Shown here: piece by piece, positions 1-4,274 of the stretch | Layout of the letters: each line of letters begins with the position of its first letter | How positions within the stretch are numbered: the first letter of the stretch is position 1 | Assembly (NCBI GenBank): GCA_035634255.1 | Contig: DASQDI010000143.1 | Location: 1-6,706 of the forward strand | Origin: DATLMR01 sp035634255 | GTDB lineage: Bacteria; Acidobacteriota; Blastocatellia; UBA7656 | Reading direction: 5' to 3' | DNA length: 6,706 bases | Program-made: the position numbers and the translations under genes | Notes under the pieces: model-generated | What the model saw: only the letters and a program-made list of their open reading frames with translations | Told to the model about the DNA's origin: nothing | The model's database searches: none

Positions 1-283
1 TGGCCTCGTTGGTCAGGCCCATGAAGCTGTAGGTCCAGCCGAGGAACGTGTGCGCCTCCGCGGTCGGGTAGGAGTCAATCGACTGTTTGTAGAGGTCGAC
101 CGCCTCGTCGAGCTCCCCCTCCATCTGCGCCCTGTAGGCGAGCTGGAAGAAGGCGAGGGCTTCCCGCTTGCGCCGGGCCTGCTCCTCCGACAGCACCTCG
201 TCCCTGCCGAAGGGCATCTGGCCGATGCCCGTGTCGAGCGAGATCAGGCGAGAGGTCTCCTTAGATTCCGTCTTCTCGTTCAT
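1..283 (-). CDS. TPR protein, N-terminal part (runs off left edge)
   Basis: The minus-strand frame opens at ATG 283-281 and stays open to the window edge, giving 94 residues and no stop. It begins MNEKTESKETSRLISLDTGI, without a signal peptide or membrane segment, so a cytoplasmic protein is likely. A charged leader (residues 1-40) precedes a clear tetratricopeptide repeat at about 42-75, with the spacing A-L-A-F-F-Q-L-A-Y, G-E-L-D-E-A, Y-K-Q-S-I, Y-P. A second repeat begins at about 76 (A-H-T-F-L-G-W-T-Y-S-F-M-G). TPRs are protein-binding helical hairpins; the partner cannot be told from sequence. The start lies 19 bp after the stop of the cytochrome gene on the same strand, so the two are probably co-transcribed. 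The Shine-Dalgarno is weak, which fits translation following the upstream gene. Assignment to TPR is firm; the function is unknown. Confidence 0.85.
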   Translation of the reverse strand, partial: MNEKTESKETSRLISLDTGIGQMPFGRDEVLSEEQARRKREALAFFQLAYRAQMEGELDEAVDLYKQSIDSYPTAEAHTFLGWTYSFMGLTNEA

Positions 284-302
284 CGAAGATTACCCGCGCG
301 AT

Positions 303-875
303 TTATGAAGGGGGCCGGGCCTGACCGCGGTGGCACGTGTAGCAGTTGACGCGCGCGCCCCCGCCCATCCGCTTGTTGGAGTCGCGCGTGAGCTGGATCA
401 TCTCCCTCGCGACCTTCTTCATGGGCTTGTCGTCCCGCTCCTCCTGCCCTTCTATGTGACAGTACGTGCAATCGACTCCCAGAGCCGATTTGAAGTGATT
501 CATTATTGGGGTCAGCTGCGCGGCCGGGACCCCCCTTAGCAACTGAATGTTCTTGTACTGCTGCTCCGCGCGCGTCTCGCGGCTGCCCGCGGGGAGCGGG
601 TCGAGCGAAGGCATTTCCGAGGGGCCCGCCGCGCCGGCGGGCGCCTGTCCGGGGAGCGGGGGCGCGGGCACGGTCTGTCCGGGCTGCACGGGCGGGTGGT
701 TCGCCGGCAGCTCCGAGCCCCCGCTGCTGCTGTTTACGGACGCCTGCGGCTCCGAGCCCCGCGCCGCCTGCGAAGTCGGGACCGTGCCGGTCCACATCAG
801 GTTCGCGATGATGAAGCCCGACACGAGCCCGAGCACGATGCCTATGACTGCGTATGTGATGTCGTCTTTTTTCAT
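303..875 (-). CDS. Membrane-anchored diheme cytochrome c, reaction-centre cytochrome (CytoC_RC) type
   Basis: A 190-residue protein. Residues 1-7 are short and charged, and 8-28 form one hydrophobic segment (membrane anchor or uncleaved signal). Residues about 40-98 are a Pro/Ala/Ser/Gly-rich linker, and 100-190 a compact haem domain. Two c-type haem motifs are visible: C136-T-Y-C139-H140 and C178-Y-T-C181-H182. The text between them (A-L-G-V-D-C before the first, K-P-M-K-K-V-A-R-E-M between) matches the diheme half-module of photosynthetic-reaction-centre cytochrome subunits. Met125 and Met153/Met159 are candidate axial ligands by analogy only. The haem domain should lie in the periplasm and shuttle electrons; no reaction-centre genes are present, so the donor and acceptor are unknown. 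I chose ATG 875-873 over an in-frame ATG at 950 because AGGA sits 5 nt upstream and the hydrophobic segment then starts the protein. A co-directional TPR gene follows 19 bp later. Confidence 0.88.
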   Translation of the reverse strand: MKKDDITYAVIGIVLGLVSGFIIANLMWTGTVPTSQAARGSEPQASVNSSSGGSELPANHPPVQPGQTVPAPPLPGQAPAGAAGPSEMPSLDPLPAGSRETRAEQQYKNIQLLRGVPAAQLTPIMNHFKSALGVDCTYCHIEGQEERDDKPMKKVAREMIQLTRDSNKRMGGGARVNCYTCHRGQARPPS

Positions 876-878
876 TGA

Positions 879-884
879 GTTCCT
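879..884 (-). promoter_or_regulatory. Shine-Dalgarno of the cytochrome gene
   Basis: On the minus strand the sequence reads AGGAAC-TCA-ATG. The AGGA core lies 5 nt before the ATG at 875-873. This site decides between the two in-frame starts; the upstream ATG at 950 would add 25 residues without membrane or haem features. Confidence 0.6.
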
Positions 885-887
885 GTT

Positions 888-917
888 TTGACTGATTCGC
901 CGCGTGACCAATATAAT
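888..917 (+). promoter_or_regulatory. Sigma70-type promoter for the thiol peroxidase gene
   Basis: TTGACT (888-893) is followed after 18 nt by TATAAT (912-917), a near-consensus housekeeping promoter. Transcription would start at about 924, downstream of the in-frame ATG at 904, which supports the later ATG at 982 as the real start. That leaves a leader of roughly 58 nt. The site lies in the 106-bp gap between two divergent genes; the divergent cytochrome gene shows no comparably good promoter. Confidence 0.65.
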
Positions 918-981
918 GGCTGCCGCTTCAGACAAGCCCAATTCTAGCACAGCGCGCGAGCGAGATCGAAGGAGAGAGAAG

Positions 982-1446
982 ATGCTATCCGTAGGAGATA
1001 AAGCGCCTCAGCTGAGCCTCAGGGATGCGGACGGGAAGCCCGTAAAACTGTCCGACTTCAAGGGTAAAAAGCTGGTCCTCTACTTTTACCCCCGCGACCT
1101 TACGCCCGGCTGCACCAGGGAAGCCTGCGCCTTCCAGAGCGACCTCTCGGAGTTCGAGCGGCGCAACGCCTCGGTCGTGGGGGTCTCGACCGACGACGCG
1201 AAAACGCACCAGAGATTCAGGGAGAAGTACGGGCTCTCCTTCCCGCTCCTGAGCGACCCGGAGCACGAGGCGGCCGAAAGCTTCGGGACGTGGCAGGAGA
1301 AGAGCATGTACGGGCGCAAAATCTGGGGCATCAAGCGCATGACCTTCATCATCGACGAGAGCGGGCGCATCGCGCACGTATTCGACCGCGTGAGCCCCTC
1401 GGAGCACAGCCGCGAGGTGCTCGACGTGCTCGACCGGCTCGGGTGA
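982..1446 (+). CDS. bcp: Thioredoxin-dependent thiol peroxidase (Bcp/PrxQ peroxiredoxin)
   Basis: A 154-residue cytoplasmic protein of the usual Bcp length. The peroxidatic site is explicit: Y-P-R-D-L-T41-P-G-C44-T-R-E-A-C49. Cys44 is peroxidatic and Cys49, five residues on in the same helix, is the resolving cysteine typical of atypical 2-Cys Bcp/PrxQ enzymes. Arg119 in K-R-M-T-F-I-I-D is the conserved active-site arginine. The family reduces H2O2 and organic hydroperoxides to water or alcohols, recycled by thioredoxin. ATG 982 is chosen because AGGAG (970-974) is 7 nt upstream, the residues then fit the family N-terminus (M-L-S-V-G-D-K-A-P), and the predicted promoter starts RNA after the alternative ATG at 904. 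The gene stands alone: the next gene is about 100 bp downstream with its own leader. Nothing is missing or odd. Confidence 0.96.
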   Translation: MLSVGDKAPQLSLRDADGKPVKLSDFKGKKLVLYFYPRDLTPGCTREACAFQSDLSEFERRNASVVGVSTDDAKTHQRFREKYGLSFPLLSDPEHEAAESFGTWQEKSMYGRKIWGIKRMTFIIDESGRIAHVFDRVSPSEHSREVLDVLDRLG

Positions 1447-1491
1447 CCCGGAGGGCGCGCCGAACATCGGGCCGGCGGGGGCCGTATGGTA

Positions 1492-1507
1492 GATTTGGCG
1501 CCAAATC
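1492..1507. promoter_or_regulatory. Perfect 16-bp palindrome, candidate operator
   Basis: GATTTGGCGCCAAATC is perfectly self-complementary with no spacer. It lies 38 bp before the ATG of the serine hydrolase gene and 23 bp before its Shine-Dalgarno. A dimeric repressor or activator site is the natural reading, but I do not recognise the regulator, and no convincing -35/-10 pair is visible around it. Confidence 0.4.
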
Positions 1508-1530
1508 CGTCCGCAACTCTGTTTCATATC

Positions 1531-1536
1531 AGGAGG
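1531..1536 (+). promoter_or_regulatory. Shine-Dalgarno of the serine hydrolase gene
   Basis: AGGAGG ends 9 nt before ATG 1546. It selects that start over the in-frame ATG at 1486, whose extra 20 residues would bury the signal peptide. Confidence 0.8.
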
Positions 1537-1545
1537 CCCGATCTC

Positions 1546-3999
1546 ATGCTGAACAAACGCTTCTCGCGATACCTCGTCGCGCTCTCCCTAATACTCGTAC
1601 ACGCGGTCGCGCCCGCGCTCGCTTTCCGTGGGTCGGGCCCCGCCACGCAGGCAACGCCCGACCTCGCGCCCGGGCTTGAAGCCATCGAAAAGGCTTTAGA
1701 CGCGAGGCGCGCGGAGCTCGGGATACCGGGCCTTTCTCTGGCGATCATCAAAGACGGCGGCCCGGTCCTGATGAAAGGCTTCGGCTTCAGGGATGTCGAG
1801 CGCAAGCTGCCGGTCACTCCCGAAACGCTCTTCGCCATCGGCTCCTGCTCGAAGGCCTTCACGGCGATGGCGGCGGTGATGAGCGCCGACGAGGGGAAGC
1901 TGTCGCTCGACGACTCTCCGAAAAAGTACCTCCCTTATTTCAAACTTCAGGACCCGGAGGCCGACGCGAAGGTCCGCGTGCGCGACCTGCTCTCGCACCA
2001 GTCGGGGCTCGACGGCACGGACATCGCGTGGTACACGGGCGAGCTCACCCGCGAAGAGGTGATTAAGGTGGCGGGCCTCGCGAAGCCGAAGGCGAAGCTG
2101 CACGAGAAGTTTCAGTACCAGAACGTGATGTACAGCGCGGCGGGCGAGGTCGTGGCGAAGGCCCAGAACTCGACGTGGGAGGGTGTCATTGCCGACCGCT
2201 TCTTCAAGCCGCTCGGCATGAAGATGAGCGACACGTCCGTTAAACAGATGGCGAAATCGAGCGACCACGCCACCGGGTACGAGCTGAAGAACAGGGTCGC
2301 GAAGAAGGCGATCCTTCGCGACCTGACCAACATCGCCCCGGCGGGGGCGATCAATTCGAACGCGCGCGACATGGCGCAGTGGGTCAGGCTCTTGCTGAAC
2401 GGGGGGGAGTTCGAAGGCAAGCGGCTGGTCTCCGAGAAAGGCTTTCAGGAGATCCTGACCAAACAGATAAGCGCGGGCGAAGCGGGGCTGGGCGGCTACA
2501 CGCTCGGGTGGGGGCTGGCCGACTGGAAGGGAAAGAAGGTCTTTCTGCACACGGGCGGGATAGACGGCTTCAACTCTCTGGTGGCCTTCATGCCGGAGAA
2601 GAAGATCGGCTTCGTTCTACTGACCAACGTCTCGGGCTCTCCCATCACGGGCTTCGCCCTGCGGACCATCTGGACGAATCTGGTCGACGCGCCCGAGCAG
2701 CAGACGGCCGCCGCGCCTCCCGCGTCTTCGAATGATCCGCAGAACGAGGTCGGCTCTTACCTCCTCGAACAGGCGGGCATGACAATCGAGATCAAGATGG
2801 TGGACGGCAAGCTCATGGCGACAGTCCCCGGCCAGCCCGACTATCCCCTCGTCAAAGTGGAGGGCCGCAGGTACAGGCTCGCCGCCCCCGCGCCCGAAGG
2901 GTTCTTCATGACGTTCAGGCCGACGTTCGGGCGCGAGGACCAGACCGAGATGTACCTTGAGCAGCCGCAGGGCAACTTCGTGCTCCCGAAGAAGGCCCCC
3001 GCGTCTTCGCCGGATAAAGCTTCTTCCGAGAAGAAGCCCGCCTCGCCCGCTCTGCTCGACTTATTAGGCAAGTACGACATGGGCGGCCGGGTCGTCGAGG
3101 TCGTCGCGAAAGACGACAAGGTCTCGCTGGTCGTGCCGGGCCAGCCTCCTTACACCCTTTTCGAAAAAGAGAAAGACAGGTTCGGCGCGCGAGAGCTACC
3201 GGACACCTACAGCATACAGGCCGTGCGCGGCGCTGACGGCAAGGTCCACGCCCTGAAGCTCAGGCAGCCGGAGGGCGAGTTCGAGCTTAAGCGAATGGCC
3301 GCGTCTGCCGCGACGAGCCCGGACATCTCCGCCGACGAATTGATGTCCAAAGTCATCGCCGCGTACGGAGGCGAGGCCAACATACGCAGGCACAGGTCGA
3401 TGGTCGTGACCTCGGACCTCAATTTTATTCATCAGGGGATTACGGGCGAGCGAGTCACCACCATGCAGGCCCCCAACTTATCCTCGAGTAACGTGACGTT
3501 CATCGGGCTGGGCAAGAAGATGGGCTGGGTGCGCGAGTACTTCGACGGCAGTAAGGGCGGCAGCGAGGCGAGCTTCTCTAACCCCGAAGCCTACGAAGAG
3601 AGGCACGTGAACGACGCCCGGATCGACAGCGACTTTTACCAGTTGTTGAACTGGAAGGCCCTGTTCAAAGAGACAGTGGTCAAAGAGAAATCCAAACTGG
3701 GGGATGAGGAAGTCTACGTGGTCGTAAAGACCCCGGAGAAGGGCGGCAAGGTGACCGAATACGTGTCGGCGAAGTCGTTCCTCATCCTGAAGCGGGAGAT
3801 GATGAGGTCGTCTCTCGGATCAGAGACCCCAGCCCCGATCTCGGAATCCTTCAGCGACTTCCGGACGGTGGACGGCGTGACGGTCCCGTTCCAGACGGTT
3901 GAAGAGAGTGCGGGGCTCGGCACCGTCACCACGCGGGTGAAGGATGTTAAGTTCGACGTGAAGGTGCCGGAATCCGCCTTCCGCGCGGGCGCGAAGTGA
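1546..3999 (+). CDS. Secreted class-C beta-lactamase-family serine hydrolase with DUF3471-like repeats and LolA-like C-terminus
   Basis: An 817-residue exported protein. Residues 1-26 are a signal peptide (K/R-rich start, hydrophobic core, A-P-A-L-A cleavage region). Residues about 45-385 form the serine beta-lactamase/penicillin-binding fold: nucleophile S100-C-S-K103, second motif Y196-S-A198 instead of the usual Y-x-N, and third motif H335-T-G337. This family includes esterases, D-aminopeptidases and peptidases, so true beta-lactamase activity should not be assumed. Residues about 400-482 and 505-584 are two related modules (VPGQP at 427 and 530, QPxGxF at 473 and 574) resembling DUF3471, joined by an Ala/Ser/Lys/Pro linker. 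Residues about 592-817 resemble LolA-like or outer-membrane lipoprotein-sorting folds (A-Y-G-G near the start, D-F-R-T-V-D-G-V-T-V-P-F late), suggesting lipid or hydrophobic ligand contact. At roughly twice the length of a single-domain class C enzyme, this is a multidomain fusion. Fold and export are secure; the substrate is unknown. Confidence 0.92.
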   Translation: MLNKRFSRYLVALSLILVHAVAPALAFRGSGPATQATPDLAPGLEAIEKALDARRAELGIPGLSLAIIKDGGPVLMKGFGFRDVERKLPVTPETLFAIGSCSKAFTAMAAVMSADEGKLSLDDSPKKYLPYFKLQDPEADAKVRVRDLLSHQSGLDGTDIAWYTGELTREEVIKVAGLAKPKAKLHEKFQYQNVMYSAAGEVVAKAQNSTWEGVIADRFFKPLGMKMSDTSVKQMAKSSDHATGYELKNRVAKKAILRDLTNIAPAGAINSNARDMAQWVRLLLNGGEFEGKRLVSEKGFQEILTKQISAGEAGLGGYTLGWGLADWKGKKVFLHTGGIDGFNSLVAFMPEKKIGFVLLTNVSGSPITGFALRTIWTNLVDAPEQQTAAAPPASSNDPQNEVGSYLLEQAGMTIEIKMVDGKLMATVPGQPDYPLVKVEGRRYRLAAPAPEGFFMTFRPTFGREDQTEMYLEQPQGNFVLPKKAPASSPDKASSEKKPASPALLDLLGKYDMGGRVVEVVAKDDKVSLVVPGQPPYTLFEKEKDRFGARELPDTYSIQAVRGADGKVHALKLRQPEGEFELKRMAASAATSPDISADELMSKVIAAYGGEANIRRHRSMVVTSDLNFIHQGITGERVTTMQAPNLSSSNVTFIGLGKKMGWVREYFDGSKGGSEASFSNPEAYEERHVNDARIDSDFYQLLNWKALFKETVVKEKSKLGDEEVYVVVKTPEKGGKVTEYVSAKSFLILKREMMRSSLGSETPAPISESFSDFRTVDGVTVPFQTVEESAGLGTVTTRVKDVKFDVKVPESAFRAGAK
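2743..3297 (+). repeat. Tandem protein modules within the serine hydrolase gene
   Basis: Two related segments of about 80 codons (2743-2991 and 3058-3297) encode modules that share V-P-G-Q-P-x-Y-x-L early and Q-P-x-G-x-F-x-L late, with the two landmarks 43 and 41 residues apart. They have diverged at DNA level, so this is an old duplication inside the protein and not a recombination repeat. They fit DUF3471-like accessory domains; the role is not known. Confidence 0.6.
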
Positions 4000-4274
4000 C
4001 GCGCGCGACCTGCTGACGCAGGCTCCGCGAACGCGGGTCATCGCATTTTGTTATGCGTCCGACTGCGCAGTTGCCAGTCTGGATGTATACTAAACTGACC
4101 CGGCATTCGGATTATAAGTTACAGTTGCGGTCCGCCCTTTCGGCCGGCTATTGGGCACAACGGAAAAGAACACCCTGATAAGTCGGTTTGACGACTCACG
4201 CTTTGCTTTCGCAAAGTCAATGGCATAGATAAATAACAGTCGCCGCTACATGCGGCGTTAGTCATTACACTCGC
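4000..4274. other. Intergenic junction with several inverted repeats
   Basis: This stretch of 275 bp has no supported gene. Base composition drops: counted by 60-base lines, 4081-4140 has 28 G+C and 4201-4260 has 27, against 43 in 1981-2040 of the upstream gene. Inverted repeats seen are CGCAT/ATGCG with a 6-nt loop (4042-4057), the perfect palindrome ACTGCGCAGT (4062-4071), GCCC/GGGC around GCCGGC (4134-4156), CTTTGC/GCAAAG with a 4-nt loop (4201-4216) and the hairpin listed at 4234-4260. None is followed by a T-run, so no clear intrinsic terminator is present. No tRNA was found that could serve as an integration site. A TATACT box (4086-4091) lacks a properly spaced -35. Confidence 0.5.
4234..4260 (+). 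promoter_or_regulatory. Hairpin just upstream of the SIR2-STAND gene
   Basis: CGCCGC (4241-4246) pairs with GCGGCG (4252-4257) around a 5-nt loop. In an alternative fold GCCGC/GCGGC is flanked by TAAC (4234-4237) and GTTA (4257-4260), separated from the stem by a 4-nt bulge on one side. The hairpin ends about 15 nt before ATG 4275, where no good Shine-Dalgarno is present, so it could influence translation. The outer TAAC/GTTA resemble integron core-site ends, but 27 bp is far shorter than known attC sites. The function is unassigned. Confidence 0.35.

Noticed and set aside
904..981. Upstream in-frame start for the thiol peroxidase
   Set aside because: It precedes the predicted transcription start, overlaps the promoter, lacks a ribosome-binding site and adds residues not found in the family.
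985..1527. Antisense open frame of 180 codons across the peroxidase gene
   Set aside because: The plus strand encodes a complete Bcp with both active cysteines; the antisense product has no recognisable motif.
1696..2550. Long antisense open frame (284 codons) across the serine hydrolase gene
   Set aside because: It is Arg/Leu/His-rich, typical of an antisense shadow of GC-rich codons; the opposite strand has a signal peptide and catalytic motifs.
3989..4004. GCGCG/CGCGC hairpin over the serine hydrolase stop codon as a terminator
   Set aside because: No T-run follows, and such GC repeats are frequent here by composition alone.
4053..4178. Small plus-strand frame of 41 codons in the intergenic region
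   Set aside because: It has no Shine-Dalgarno and no recognisable motif, and it overlaps the inverted repeats; there is not enough support to call a gene.
4203..4231. Possible promoter TTGCTT, 17 nt, TAGATA for the SIR2-STAND gene
   Set aside because: Each box matches consensus at only about three positions of six, which is not distinguishable from chance in AT-richer DNA.
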